Notes: generated by a model not told the origin, from the sequence alone. 51,452 nt of DNA from Acidobacteriaceae bacterium (GCA_027449545.1 DAIDLI010000048.1:1-51452); one strand, 5' to 3'. Shown: positions 1 to 10,385, counted from the stretch's first letter. Numbers and translations are program-made.

Positions 1-701
1 CGCAGAGCCGGTGCCGCCGAATCGCCAGCCTCCTCGCCGGAGTCCTCCACCAGCACGGCCGAGCCCGGCACAAAATTGAAGACCACAGGGTCTTTGCCCG
101 CCGGATGGAAGAGGATGCGCATGGGGTCGCGCTGCCACTCCGGCACGGCGCAGGCCGGGCGGGGATGATCGGCCGCATCGAAGGCGGAAAGCTTTTTCGA
201 GAGCACCGGACGGCGCACCCCGATCTGCGCCACGACCGCGTAGAGGCTCTTGCCGCTGGCAGTGATGCCGCAGTAAGCGCCGTAGTCCCGGAACCAGGCA
301 ACCTGGCTGACCCCGGGATCGTAGTCGGGCAGGCGCAGCGCGGCGATGTGGCCGCTGGTGCGGTCCACCAGCAGCCACGGCCCGCGCTGCCACACCCACT
401 GGCCGAGTTTGTCGCCGGGCAGCGTGTCGTTGAGCCGCAGGGCGCGGCGCACCACGAAACTGCGGTCGGTCACATCGTGGGCATCGCCAGTGGTCCACTC
501 CTTTACAACGCCGTCCACCAGCAGCGCGCGAATGCGCAGCGCCTCTTCGCCGGGCGCTGCGCCGGCAGGATCGCCCGCCGGCGAATAGGCGACGCTCCGG
601 GGGGCCCCCAGAACCACGGCATGTCTTTTGGTGGCAGCGGCAGCGGGCAATAAAAGGGTGAAAGGCAGCAAACAGACCAGAGTCCGGACAGGAATCTTCA
701 T
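1..701 (-). CDS. Hypothetical secreted protein, 3' end cut by window edge
   Basis: An uninterrupted minus-strand frame begins at an ATG (699-701) and is still open at base 1, giving at least 233 residues. A GAGG ribosome-binding site lies 5 nt before the ATG. The first 23 residues (MKIPVRTLVCLLPFTLLLPAAAA) form a textbook Sec signal peptide with a likely cut after the Ala run. The mature part is rich in Trp, Arg and Asp and includes the segment GQWVWQRGPWLLVD. I recognise no family, so no function is assigned. It stands alone, separated from the RAYT cassette by about 80 bp. Seen: signal peptide, RBS and coding-like codon use. Unknown: C-terminus and role. Confidence 0.75.
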   Translation of the reverse strand, partial: MKIPVRTLVCLLPFTLLLPAAAATKRHAVVLGAPRSVAYSPAGDPAGAAPGEEALRIRALLVDGVVKEWTTGDAHDVTDRSFVVRRALRLNDTLPGDKLGQWVWQRGPWLLVDRTSGHIAALRLPDYDPGVSQVAWFRDYGAYCGITASGKSLYAVVAQIGVRRPVLSKKLSAFDAADHPRPACAVPEWQRDPMRILFHPAGKDPVVFNFVPGSAVLVEDSGEEAGDSAAPAL

Positions 702-783
702 TAGAGCCTCGCGGCTTGGCACGCGGCTGGCGCGTGGATTCTCGATCTCCGGGGAAACAACATAGTAACGCGGCGGGCTGGGC

Positions 784-991
784 GCGGGCGGTGGACGCCC
801 GCGCGACAGCCGGCCGGGAGGCCGGCGCTACGACCTTCTGCGGCTCGAGCAGCGGTTTGGCTCGGAGGCCGGCGCTACCTGTTTCCGCGGCTCAGGCAAT
901 TGTTTGGCCGGGAGGCCGGTGCTACACATCACGTTCCGGTGGAGCGCCGGTCTCCTGACCGGCTGTCCCGAGGGCCTCCTGGCCCTCGGAC
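784..991. repeat. Left composite REP module flanking the RAYT gene
   Basis: A run of GC-rich palindromes: an inverted repeat at 784-802 (GCGGGCG/CGCCCGC), one at 809-826 (GCCGGCC/GGCCGGC), a spacer with the phrase cctgtttccgcggctcaggc at 878-897, then 946-963 (GCCGGT/ACCGGC) and 969-988 (CGAGGGCC-TCCT-GGCCCTCG). The same elements recur in the same order and orientation at 1665-1821. This is the architecture of REP/BIME elements. The RAYT reading frame ends inside this module (stop at 922-924). Confidence 0.85.
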
Positions 992-1638
992 CACACCCAT
1001 TTCCACCCCAGCAATCCGGCTCGCTCAGGATTGCTCAACACGTACCCCACTGCTCGATCGAACTCTCCTGCGCCGCGAATCAGGCGGTCGTAGTACTCGC
1101 GCTGCCACAACACTCCAGCCCGGCCGAGGAGTCGATTCGTCACCCGCGCAACGTGGACCTTCCAGCTCTTCACCACTTCCCCCAGGAAGTAGCCGGGCAG
1201 CATCCGGCAGATAACGTGCACGTGGTTCGGCATGATGCACCACGCCACAAGGCAATATTTCTCACCGTGCCAGAAGTGCAGCGCCGCAGCCATGGCCGCT
1301 GCAACCTGCGGATTGGCCAGCAAGCACGCACCGCTTCCGCGATCGAAGTACGCCTCGAGCTTTTTCGGACTGTACTGTGCGAGGAAGGCTTTGTGCCTGG
1401 GCAGGAGATTGGCGCCCGAGCCCTTTGCTGCGTACAGGATGCGGTGCCGCTCTGCGATGGCTGCGAGCACAGTGCGCGGGAGAGCATCCGCCAGGTGGAA
1501 GGTGACAAAGTAGAGGCCCTCTTCCTTTTCCCAGTGCGGCAGCCGCCCGCGGGTGCGGATGTGAATCTCTCCGAATTGGGGCGGGACTGCGCTGCGGAGG
1601 GCTGCTTCAGGCGAGCTTTCATGGCGACGGTCTGCCAT
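922..1638 (-). CDS. REP-associated tyrosine transposase (RAYT, Y1_Tnp/TnpA_REP)
   Basis: A 238-residue HUH single-strand transposase of the IS200/IS605-related RAYT group, thought to act on the stem-loops of REP elements. Visible motifs are an N-terminal YFVTFHLADALP strand, the metal-binding HUH core MPNHVHVICR (His139 and His141), and the catalytic tyrosine region WQREYYDRLIR (Tyr182/Tyr183), followed by VGYVLSNPERAGL, a conserved C-terminal stretch in this family. The ATG at 1636-1638 has no clear Shine-Dalgarno sequence, as is common for domesticated RAYT genes. The last ~23 residues (from WSEGQEALG onward) are encoded by the left REP module itself, so the protein terminus is probably not conserved. 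The gene is a lone copy without other transposition genes. Confidence 0.93.
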   Translation of the reverse strand: MADRRHESSPEAALRSAVPPQFGEIHIRTRGRLPHWEKEEGLYFVTFHLADALPRTVLAAIAERHRILYAAKGSGANLLPRHKAFLAQYSPKKLEAYFDRGSGACLLANPQVAAAMAAALHFWHGEKYCLVAWCIMPNHVHVICRMLPGYFLGEVVKSWKVHVARVTNRLLGRAGVLWQREYYDRLIRGAGEFDRAVGYVLSNPERAGLLGWKWVWSEGQEALGTAGQETGAPPERDV

Positions 1639-1664
1639 GCCGGGGATTGTACATCGGGTGCTGC

Positions 1665-1821
1665 GCGGGCGGAGACGCCCGCGCGACAGCCGGCCTGGAG
1701 GCCGGCGCTACCTGTTTCCGCGGCTCAGGCAGCGGTTTGGGTCAGAGGCCGGCGCTACTGCTCACACTCCGGTGGAGCGCCGGTCTCCTGACCGGCTGTA
1801 CCGAGGGCCTCCTGGCCCTCG
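1665..1821. repeat. Right composite REP module flanking the RAYT gene
   Basis: Direct copy of the left module: inverted repeats at 1665-1682 (GCGGGCG/CGCCCGC), 1689-1706 (GCCGGCC/GGCCGGC), the cctgtttccgcggctcaggc phrase at 1711-1730, 1779-1796 (GCCGGT/ACCGGC) and 1802-1821 (CGAGGGCC-TCCT-GGCCCTCG). It ends about 40 bp from the gatA stop codon, so it also occupies the gatA 3' flank. Confidence 0.85.
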
Positions 1822-1861
1822 GGCCACAACACCTGCCCCGCTGCGGAAGAGCCTGGCCGCG

Positions 1862-3298
<1,437 letters not shown>

Positions 3299-3351
3299 AA
3301 AATTTCCGGCGTGCTTCGTCTCGCTGGCCAATCGCGTTCCCTCTGACAAGA

Positions 3352-3391
3352 TTCCCACGTTCCCTTGTTCCCTCGGTCCCTCGGTCCCTGG
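3352..3391 (-). repeat. Five-unit octamer tandem array after gatC stop
   Basis: Five degenerate 8-bp units on the plus strand: ttcccacg, ttcccttg, ttccctcg, gtccctcg, gtccctgg. The array begins 3 bp beyond the gatC stop codon and fills most of the gatC-gatA gap. Similar arrays of different sequence sit after coxC, coxD and the acyltransferase gene. Confidence 0.8.
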
Positions 3392-3394
3392 CTG

Positions 3395-3700
3395 TTATCG
3401 TTCAATCACCTTGGGCACTTTGAAGAAGGCGCCGTTCGATTCGGGAGCTTCCGCCATCACCGCGGCGCGGTCAAGCGACGGCTCCGGATGATCGGGGCGC
3501 GGCTCGCCGGTCACGTTGCTCAGCTCGCCGACCTGGGCCAGGGGCTCCACGCCCGCGCAATCGACCTGATTGAGCTCGGCCACGTAGTCGAGGATGGCGT
3601 TCAGGTCCTTCAACATGCGGCCTGTCTCGTCAGGGGTCAGCTCCAGGTGGGCCAGTTCGGCCACCCGCTCCACATCCTGCACCGTTACCTTGGCAGTCAT
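3395..3700 (-). CDS. gatC: Asp-tRNA(Asn)/Glu-tRNA(Gln) amidotransferase subunit C
   Basis: A 101-residue protein of normal GatC length, the small subunit that wraps round GatA and stabilises the complex. The N-terminal helix motif VQDVERVAELAHLELT and the later LNAILDYVAELNQVD and VEPLAQV segments are hallmark GatC sequences, and the C-terminus (NGAFFKVPKVIER) carries the typical FFKVPKV tail. The ATG at 3698-3700 is preceded by GGAAG. It is first in a two-gene unit with gatA. A TATACT box lies about 70 bp upstream. Confidence 0.95.
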   Translation of the reverse strand: MTAKVTVQDVERVAELAHLELTPDETGRMLKDLNAILDYVAELNQVDCAGVEPLAQVGELSNVTGEPRPDHPEPSLDRAAVMAEAPESNGAFFKVPKVIER

Positions 3701-3770
3701 CTTCCGGCGATTTCCCGTCCCGGCGCGGCGTGGGTGCCGCGGCCGCTGGCAAGTAGAGTTCCGAAACTCA

Positions 3771-3776
3771 AGTATA
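3771..3776 (-). promoter_or_regulatory. Possible -10 element for gatCA
   Basis: TATACT on the minus strand, between the stop of the giant upstream gene (3801) and gatC. No good -35 box is seen at 16-18 bp. A small inverted repeat (gagtt/aactc, 3756-3769) lies just downstream in the predicted leader. Confidence 0.3.
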
Positions 3777-3800
3777 GCGAGCCGGCGCTTGCGGCTGCGC

Positions 3801-6800
3801 TCAGTCCACCGTCAGCGTGAGGGTGATGGAGTGCGAGATGCCGGTGGAGGTAACGGTGACGGGAATCGAGTAGGTTCCCGCCGGCGTCTTCACGCCATTG
3901 CCCTGCCCGCCGCCTCCGCTGGAAAGGGTTCCGCCGGAGCCGGTGCAACTGGAGATGCCTCCGGCCAGAACGGCGGCCGCGAACAGCAGCAGCAGCAGCC
4001 TGCGGCGCACTCCCAGCAACAACGGCGCGACGACCAGAACGCAGTAGAGGGGCCACGCTGCTCTCCCGGCAGGCGGCTCCGCCTGCGCGGTCGCCGAGCT
4101 GCCGGTGTAGATCTGGACGCCTTCGTAGCCTTCGACGCCGGCATCCACCTGCGCGGTGGAGGGATTGAAGAGGCAGCGCGCATTGGCCGGCAGCGCCCCG
4201 CACTGGAAGGAGAAGGTCGCCGATGCGCCGCTGGTGGTGAGGGAGAGCTTGTAATCGGCCTGCTGACCGCTGGCCACGGTGACGCTGGCCGGGCCCGAGG
4301 CCGCCACGGTGAAGTCGAAGCCGGTACCCGCAAGCGGCACGGCGATGGGCGTGCTGACAGCATCGGAGGCGACCGTCAGCTTGCCCGTGGCCGCGCCGGA
4401 GGCACTGGGCTTGAAGACGACCGCCGCGGTGCAGATGGCGCCTGCCGCCAGGCCGCTTGTGCAGGTGTTCTGGCTCAGGGTGAAGGGGCCGTCCGCGGTC
4501 AGCGTCAACGCAGCGAGGTCATAGTTGCTGTTGTTGCCAATCGTGATGGACTGCGCCGCGCTGGCCTGCCCGATGCCGACAGCCGTCCCAAACGACAGTT
4601 GCGAGGGCTGGACCGTAAGCCCGCCGGTCAACTGCCCGCTGCCGTTGAGCTGCACCTGGGCAGCCGTGACGCCCGGCGTGGAAGACGACAGAACCAGCGT
4701 TGCCGCCACGCCGCCGATGCCGGGAGGCGTGAAGCTGATCTGCACCGTACAACGATCGCCGCTGGCGAGCGCCGGCCCGCAGGTCTTGGCCACGATGGAG
4801 TAATCCTTGGCCCCGGGGCCGGTGATTTGCAGGCCCACATCGGCCATGGCCACGCCGCCGCTGTTGGTGACGGTGACGGTCTGCGGCGCGCTGGCGACGC
4901 CCGGCTGCGCTTGCGAAAAGTCCAGGCTGGCCGGGCTCACGGTGAACGAGGCCGGCTGGAGGCCGGTGCCGCTGAGTGCGACCTTCTGCACGCGCTGCTC
5001 GTCGGTGATGGTCAGCGCTCCGCTCACCGTGCCGGTCTGCGCGGGCGCAAACTGCACGTTCACCGCGCAGGTGCTGTGCGCGGCCACGCCTCCCAGGCAG
5101 TCGCTCTTCTGCTGAAAACCGGTGCTGGCCTCCACCGACTGCACGTGCAGCGGCAAGTCGCCATCGTTGCTGATCACCACGGGAATGACGGCCGAGATCT
5201 GGCCCGAAGCGGTGTCGGGAAAGCTGATCGAAGTCGGGCTGAGCGCATCGGTAGGCGCGGCCTCTCCGGTCCCGGTCAGTTGCACGGTCTGGGTACCCGC
5301 GCCGTCGATCATCGTGAACAGGCCGGTGACCTGACCCGCCTGCGTGGGCGCAAACCCAATTGTGATTGCGCAGGCGTTGTTTGCCGGCAGGCTTGTCGTC
5401 CCGCACGCATTCGATGCGATCACAAAGGGCGCCGTCACGGTGATGCTTGAAACCGGAATCGGCGCCGTACCGAGATTGGTCACCGACAGGGAAAGCCCGG
5501 CGGAGGTCTTCCCTACCTCCACGCTGCCCAGGTCGAGACTCGACGGCGTCACCGTCATATCGCCGCCCGGCAGCCCTGTGCCGTTCAGGTCCACTTCGAT
5601 CTGCCCGCCGTAGACGTTGGCGTAGAGAATCATCTGCGCCGCGAGCGCGCCGGTGGCCTGCGGATCGAAGGTCACCGACACGGTGCAGCTTTCGCCCGCG
5701 GGCACCGCTTGCCCTTTGCAGCCGGTGGCCGTGAAGTCGCCGGAATCGGGCTTCATTGCGATGTCGGTGACGGTCAGATCTGCGGCGCCGGTGTTGAGCA
5801 GGGTGATGCTCTGGGCATCGCTCGGCGTTCCATAAACCTGGCCCGGAAACGACAACGAGCCCGGGCTCACCGTAGCGGCGGTCAGGTTGCTCTCTGCGGT
5901 CCACAGCGGCGTCTGCCAGAGGCCGCGGCCGTAGGTACCGGCAACCAGCACCAGCGGCGAAGCGCCTGCGGGCGAAGCGCCTGCGGGCGAGGCGCCTGCG
6001 GGCGAGGCGCTCCGCGCCACCACGGGCGCATTGGGCAGCCCCGATCCGAGCAGCGACCAGCAGTTCGCGCCGGGCTTGGCGCAGGTGTCCACCTGGGTGG
6101 TGAAGGAGACTCCCTGGTCATGGGCCACATAGACCACCCTGGCATCCAGCGGATCTACAGCGAGCGCGTTTGCCGGAGCGTTGGGCAGATTCGAGGTGAT
6201 CGCGCTCCAACTGGAGCCGCCGTCGCTGGAGCGATAGACCGTCTGCACCGGCTCGGTGGGCTCGCCCATGCCCTCGACCGTCACATAGACGGTGCTGCCG
6301 GTGGTGTCGTGGCTGTCGAGGATGATGCTGGAGATATCCAGGCCGTTGGCATTGAAGCCGCTGCTGTCATTGCTCACCGGATCGGCGGTGAGATCGCTCC
6401 ACGCGGGCGCGCTCGCGGCGGTGGTATCGAGCACAGCCTTCAGAACATGCCCGCCCAGCCGTTCACCGCCGTTCAGAGCGCCGTACATGCCCACGTAGAT
6501 TGCTTCACGGGTGGGCGAGAGCGGAATCGCCGCGAGGCTGCGCACCTGCGCATTTCCCAGGCAGGGGCCGGGGCTCGCGGGCGTATCGAAAACCGGGCTG
6601 ATGGCGTTGGCTGCTCCCCAGCTCCCAGTGGCCGGGCCGCGCCACACGCGGCAGGTGGCCACCAGCAACTGGGTGTGATCGAGCGGATCGACCAGAAACG
6701 GCGCGGGCTCCGACATGGCGTCGCCATCGCCGGCGACATCTGCATCTCCTACCGCTGGGCTGGAGCCAAAGTCGGCCGCGGTACATGGCGAGGAAGTGGA

Positions 6801-8756
6801 ACAGGCATGAATGTCGACGCCGGCCTGCGCGTTCACATACCAGTTGTTCTCATCGATGGGATCGATGGCTACCGGGCCGCCGTAGCCGCCCAGAATCTGC
6901 GGCCAATCGGCTGTCGCCGCCGCGCTCTTCACACCGGCGGTCCCGTTCACGCCAAGCCCGGCCATCAGCGTAAAGGGCGTTGCAAAGATCGGCGCCAGGC
7001 TGCGCACCTCGGCCAGGGAGCCAAGGCTGGCGTTCAGGTTCTGGAAGTGGCTCGCATCGGCGGAGCTACAAACCGGGCCGCTCTCCGCAATGCCGTCCAG
7101 CGACCGCCACAAGCCGCTGTCGTTGCCGATCAGAATCTCCTGGGCAAGAGACGATCTCTGCGCCGGATCGGCCGATTCCCACGCGAGATCGGGCCACGCC
7201 GCCACGTGCTGAAACAGACCTACCTGCGCGCTCATGCAGGTGGCCGCGTTGGTGGTGTTGCGCCAGGCGCAGCCCTGCGACAGCGGGCACGCGGCCTGCC
7301 ACAGATCGTCGGCTCCGGCCAGCACCATCGTGGTCTGCTGCCGGGGCATGGCCGCGAGGGCCAGCGTGTAGCTTGCGTTGACAATGGTGGCTGGACCTTC
7401 GGCGGTGTCGCTCTGAAGAGCCGTCGTATCCCACTGCGTGTCGAAGGTGAAGTCGGAGTTGGCGCAGCTCTGGCCGCTCAACTGGCAGCGGTCCTGCCAC
7501 AAGCCCTGATCCTGTTCGTTGGCGTCCACCGTCCATGCGAAGGTATCGCCGCTCTGCGGATCCACGGCCAGCGCGCCGCGCGCCATCGGACATTCGAGCG
7601 AGCCGGTCGAACCCAGGTCAGGTGGACACTTCGCCGGAGTTAGATTTCCGCCTGGCTGGTCGGCCAGGCGCGTCCACGTCTTGCCGTCGGCCGATTCGTA
7701 ATAGCCGTGATAGCGCACCGCTGCGATGAAGAGTTTGCGCACCGGGTTCCACACCACCGCCGTAGCCCCATTGCCCACGGGCCGCGCAAACGGCCCCAGC
7801 GGCCCCTGAAACTCTGTATTGCCATCCTGAAGGGTCGCCAGGTGCCAGGTAGCCCCGCTGTCCTCGGAGTAGTAGAGGCCCTGGTAACTGGCTAACTGGA
7901 CGACCGCATTCACCAGCGTGGCTTCGTAGGCCGGCGCGACGGCCGCGACCACACGCTGTGGATCTTTCGTGCTCCAGGCAAAGCCGGCAAACGCCTCGCC
8001 CAGGAAGCTGGAGTCCTGAATGCCCAAGCCCGCTTCCACGTCGTCGGTCTGCGTGATCGGGCTCCAGGTGGTGCCACCGTCGGTGGATCGCAGAATACCG
8101 CCGCCATAGTAGGAGTCGAGCACATTGTTGGGATCGCCGGTGCCGGCCAGGACCACGCCCGTGCCGCCCGGCTGCACGGCTAGCGCCCCAATGCTGAGAT
8201 TGCCGTGCGAGGCGGAGCCGATCGTGGAAGCATTGTCGGTGAGCGGAATGAAGCTCACCTGCGCGGGGTCTGCGGCTGCGTTCCAAGCCGCCCATACGCC
8301 GCCTCCGGTGGTGCCCACATAGACATGGTTCCCAGTAGGATCGGCGGGATCGAAGGCCACTGCCGTCACGCGGCCCGTGACCAGGCCATACTGCGGCGTG
8401 AGCACCGCGCTGGGACCGAGCGAGGTCCAGGTGACGGAGGAGTTGCCCTGGGCCGCAGCGGTTGCCGCAGGCGTGGCGGCAGCTTTCACCGCGTCGGCTG
8501 GCCGCGCCGTGCGGCTGCGCGGCCGTTGAAGCTGCTGCTTCCTCAGCAGGCGCGCCTGCGGCCTGAGCGGCTGGAGGAGCAGGTCCGCGGTGGAGCGGGA
8601 GACCTGCGCCGCACCCAGCTCTGCCGCCAAGCCCGCGCACATCAGCCCGCACAAACCCAGCAGCCTTCCCCCGCGCCTTCGCGCAGCCGAAAGCGCTTCA
8701 CGTTGACCTGCACATGCGCTGCGCGCCGCCTGGCTTGCGGTGACGGACTGGTTCAT
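3801..8756 (-). CDS. Giant secreted beta-propeller / ASH-repeat protein
   Basis: A 1651-residue extracytoplasmic protein. The ATG at 8754-8756 has a GGAGGAG site 9 nt upstream, favouring it over in-frame ATGs 9 and 21 nt further up. After an N-terminal hydrophobic stretch (LLGLCGLMCAGLAAELGAAQ) come sialidase/sortilin-type propeller blades with recurring phrases such as ILRSTDGGTTW, LYYSEDSGATW and VYRSSDGGSSW up to about residue 960. Then follow five ASH-type immunoglobulin-like repeats (pattern PxxLxFxxxxxGxxS...NxG; choice-of-anchor D/HYDIN-like), an Ig-like domain, a hydrophobic Leu/Arg-rich segment and a Gly/Ser linker before a final strand ending SHSITLTLTVD. This C-terminal layout is frequent in acidobacterial surface proteins. 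Function is unknown; a structural or adhesive cell-surface role is inferred. An in-frame 15-bp repeat lies at 5956-6010. Confidence 0.85.
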   Translation of the reverse strand: MNQSVTASQAARSACAGQREALSAARRRGGRLLGLCGLMCAGLAAELGAAQVSRSTADLLLQPLRPQARLLRKQQLQRPRSRTARPADAVKAAATPAATAAAQGNSSVTWTSLGPSAVLTPQYGLVTGRVTAVAFDPADPTGNHVYVGTTGGGVWAAWNAAADPAQVSFIPLTDNASTIGSASHGNLSIGALAVQPGGTGVVLAGTGDPNNVLDSYYGGGILRSTDGGTTWSPITQTDDVEAGLGIQDSSFLGEAFAGFAWSTKDPQRVVAAVAPAYEATLVNAVVQLASYQGLYYSEDSGATWHLATLQDGNTEFQGPLGPFARPVGNGATAVVWNPVRKLFIAAVRYHGYYESADGKTWTRLADQPGGNLTPAKCPPDLGSTGSLECPMARGALAVDPQSGDTFAWTVDANEQDQGLWQDRCQLSGQSCANSDFTFDTQWDTTALQSDTAEGPATIVNASYTLALAAMPRQQTTMVLAGADDLWQAACPLSQGCAWRNTTNAATCMSAQVGLFQHVAAWPDLAWESADPAQRSSLAQEILIGNDSGLWRSLDGIAESGPVCSSADASHFQNLNASLGSLAEVRSLAPIFATPFTLMAGLGVNGTAGVKSAAATADWPQILGGYGGPVAIDPIDENNWYVNAQAGVDIHACSTSSPCTAADFGSSPAVGDADVAGDGDAMSEPAPFLVDPLDHTQLLVATCRVWRGPATGSWGAANAISPVFDTPASPGPCLGNAQVRSLAAIPLSPTREAIYVGMYGALNGGERLGGHVLKAVLDTTAASAPAWSDLTADPVSNDSSGFNANGLDISSIILDSHDTTGSTVYVTVEGMGEPTEPVQTVYRSSDGGSSWSAITSNLPNAPANALAVDPLDARVVYVAHDQGVSFTTQVDTCAKPGANCWSLLGSGLPNAPVVARSASPAGASPAGASPAGASPLVLVAGTYGRGLWQTPLWTAESNLTAATVSPGSLSFPGQVYGTPSDAQSITLLNTGAADLTVTDIAMKPDSGDFTATGCKGQAVPAGESCTVSVTFDPQATGALAAQMILYANVYGGQIEVDLNGTGLPGGDMTVTPSSLDLGSVEVGKTSAGLSLSVTNLGTAPIPVSSITVTAPFVIASNACGTTSLPANNACAITIGFAPTQAGQVTGLFTMIDGAGTQTVQLTGTGEAAPTDALSPTSISFPDTASGQISAVIPVVISNDGDLPLHVQSVEASTGFQQKSDCLGGVAAHSTCAVNVQFAPAQTGTVSGALTITDEQRVQKVALSGTGLQPASFTVSPASLDFSQAQPGVASAPQTVTVTNSGGVAMADVGLQITGPGAKDYSIVAKTCGPALASGDRCTVQISFTPPGIGGVAATLVLSSSTPGVTAAQVQLNGSGQLTGGLTVQPSQLSFGTAVGIGQASAAQSITIGNNSNYDLAALTLTADGPFTLSQNTCTSGLAAGAICTAAVVFKPSASGAATGKLTVASDAVSTPIAVPLAGTGFDFTVAASGPASVTVASGQQADYKLSLTTSGASATFSFQCGALPANARCLFNPSTAQVDAGVEGYEGVQIYTGSSATAQAEPPAGRAAWPLYCVLVVAPLLLGVRRRLLLLLFAAAVLAGGISSCTGSGGTLSSGGGGQGNGVKTPAGTYSIPVTVTSTGISHSITLTLTVD
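5956..6010 (-). repeat. 15-bp in-frame tandem repeat (SPAGA units)
   Basis: Unit ggcgaagcgcctgcg at 5956-5970 and 5971-5985, ggcgaggcgcctgcg at 5986-6000, and a partial fourth unit. It encodes ASPAGASPAGASPAG between the last propeller blade and the phrase LVLVAGTYGRGLW. Being a multiple of three, copy number can change without frameshift. Confidence 0.9.
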
Positions 8757-8865
8757 GCCACGCATCTCCTCCCCCAACGTGAAAATCTTCTAAGGGGAAG
8801 GAACACGAAATCCACGCGATTCCGCGTTCAGCAGGCTCCTGATTCCAGTTCTGAAATTGTGGCCC

Positions 8866-8893
8866 ATTATAGGACAGTGCGGAAGCGGCGCAA
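8866..8893 (-). promoter_or_regulatory. Sigma70-type promoter of the giant secreted protein
   Basis: On the minus strand, TTGCGC (8888-8893) and a perfect TATAAT (8866-8871) are separated by 16 bp. The predicted start near 8859 gives a leader of about 100 nt to the ATG at 8756. The -35 box matches only its TTG. Confidence 0.6.
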
Positions 8894-8939
8894 TTTTGCC
8901 CCGCACACAAATTCGCTTCCGACTGTTGACCGATCGGGT

Positions 8940-10385
8940 TCAGCCCGCCGGGCTGTTCTGGCGAATGTAGGCTGCGGCGTCGAACTTCCTGGCAAAGGAG
9001 TTAGCGGTCATGGTGCGCACCAGGCCGAAGATCGGACGGTTGAACCAGGGCCGGTCGAGCTTGCCCACGATGGCCCAGGCGATGCCCGCGTAGCCGTTGG
9101 GGTCGCGGCCGTCGAGCTCGTAGCGATCGTTCAGGATCACCGCCCAGTCGAAGGCCGTGGCCGGATCGGGACCCCACTCCAGGATCTTCTTGCCCCAGTA
9201 CATGCGCAGGTAGTTGTGCATCCAGCCGTCACGGACCATCTGATGCTGCGCGGCGTTCCAGAGCTCGTCGTGGGTCTCGCCGCGCTCCAGTTGGTCGAAG
9301 CTGTACCGGTACGGACGCGGATCGCCGGCGTGTTCGAGCAGTGAATTGCGCGCCCACGGCGCCGCGCACTCCCAGGAGTCGTAGTGCGGTTCGTGGCGGA
9401 CAAACAGCACCGCCAGCTCCCGCCAGCCGATCAACTGCTCCAGGTATTTCTTCTTGATCTCGGAGGGAGCCTTCGCCGCTTCGACGGCCAGGGCGATGGT
9501 CAGCGGACTGATATTGCCGAAGTGCAGGTAGGGTGAGAGGCGGCTGGTGCCGGCCGTCTCGGGGCGATTGCGCGTTTCGTCGTAGCGCGCCAGATCATGG
9601 CGAACAAAGCTGCGCAGCCGCGCCATGGCCGCGTGCGTTCCGCCGGTGAAGGTATCCACCGGCTGGACGGAGCGGTCGAGCTTGGTGAAGCCGGCGGTGA
9701 TGTCCTGCGCGAGATCGAAGCTGGCCAGCTTCTTCGCCGGTTGGAAGGCGTGCAGCGGCTCGATCTTCCTGGGCGCGACCAGGAACCGCGGCAGCTCGCG
9801 CTGGAGATGCGGACGGAAGTGATGCAGCAGCACGAAGCTGCGGTTGAAGACGCGCGAGGGAACGACCACGTCGGCGTCCACGGTCCAGTAGGGGATCTTG
9901 AGGCGCTTCGCCAGAACGCTGCGCCAGCGCTCGGGCTCGCGGCAGGGATTCTCGTCGCCGATCAGCAGGGCCGCCTGCACCTCCTCGAGGAAGGCTTCGA
10001 GGTTGTTGTCGGGCGCGCGCCGCACCACGAAGCCGAGGCCGCGTGCCGCGGCGTCTTCAGCGGCATCGCGCAGCCCCTGGTGCAGAAAGTGGTAGTGCCG
10101 CAGGTTGGCGTTAGGGTAATTCGGAATCACACCGAAGAAGACGACCACCGGCAGGCCGAGAGTGTTTGCGGCTTCGATGGTCACGTCCAGGGCCGGATTA
10201 TCGACCGCGCGCAGAGCCCGCTGCATCCAGTAGACGACGCACTTGCCGCAGGGGCGCGGCGCACCACCGCGGCGCACCAGCACACGCGGCTGATCGGCCA
10301 GGCTGGTCAGGGCTTCGGGAATGTTGGAAGGACGAATTTCTCCAGTCACCTTTTGCATTGAATCATGCCGGGCTGCGAGCGGCAT
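8940..10385 (-). CDS. Class II CPD photolyase (deoxyribodipyrimidine photo-lyase)
   Basis: FAD-dependent, light-driven repair enzyme for cyclobutane pyrimidine dimers, about 481 aa, the usual length for class II. The N-terminal antenna/Rossmann part carries CVVYWMQRALRAVDNPAL, the YWMQ-R-x-xDN signature of class II enzymes. The C-terminal FAD-binding part has LSPYLHFGNIS, QLIGWRELAVLFV, GWMHNYLRMYWGKKILEW and LNDRYELDGRDPNGYAGIAW, all diagnostic of class II rather than class I/III. An ATG at 10383-10385 is taken as the start; a GTG 6 nt upstream and an ATG at 10358 (MQKVTGE) are alternatives, none with a strong RBS. The gene stands alone between the giant secreted gene and a REP element. Confidence 0.95.
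   Translation of the reverse strand: MPLAARHDSMQKVTGEIRPSNIPEALTSLADQPRVLVRRGGAPRPCGKCVVYWMQRALRAVDNPALDVTIEAANTLGLPVVVFFGVIPNYPNANLRHYHFLHQGLRDAAEDAAARGLGFVVRRAPDNNLEAFLEEVQAALLIGDENPCREPERWRSVLAKRLKIPYWTVDADVVVPSRVFNRSFVLLHHFRPHLQRELPRFLVAPRKIEPLHAFQPAKKLASFDLAQDITAGFTKLDRSVQPVDTFTGGTHAAMARLRSFVRHDLARYDETRNRPETAGTSRLSPYLHFGNISPLTIALAVEAAKAPSEIKKKYLEQLIGWRELAVLFVRHEPHYDSWECAAPWARNSLLEHAGDPRPYRYSFDQLERGETHDELWNAAQHQMVRDGWMHNYLRMYWGKKILEWGPDPATAFDWAVILNDRYELDGRDPNGYAGIAWAIVGKLDRPWFNRPIFGLVRTMTANSFARKFDAAAYIRQNSPAG

Noticed and set aside
784..1821. CRISPR array
   Set aside because: Repeats are composite palindromes with unequal spacing and no regular unique spacers, no cas genes are near, and a RAYT gene explains them.
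3299..3358. GTG at 3358 as the gatA start
   Set aside because: It lies inside the octamer array and adds 20 residues without resemblance; starting at 3298 puts the catalytic triad at family-typical positions.
3594..7643. Two long plus-strand frames opposite the giant secreted gene
   Set aside because: Shadow frames: the minus frame has recognisable propeller and ASH repeats, the plus frames only Arg/Gly/Ala-rich sequence.
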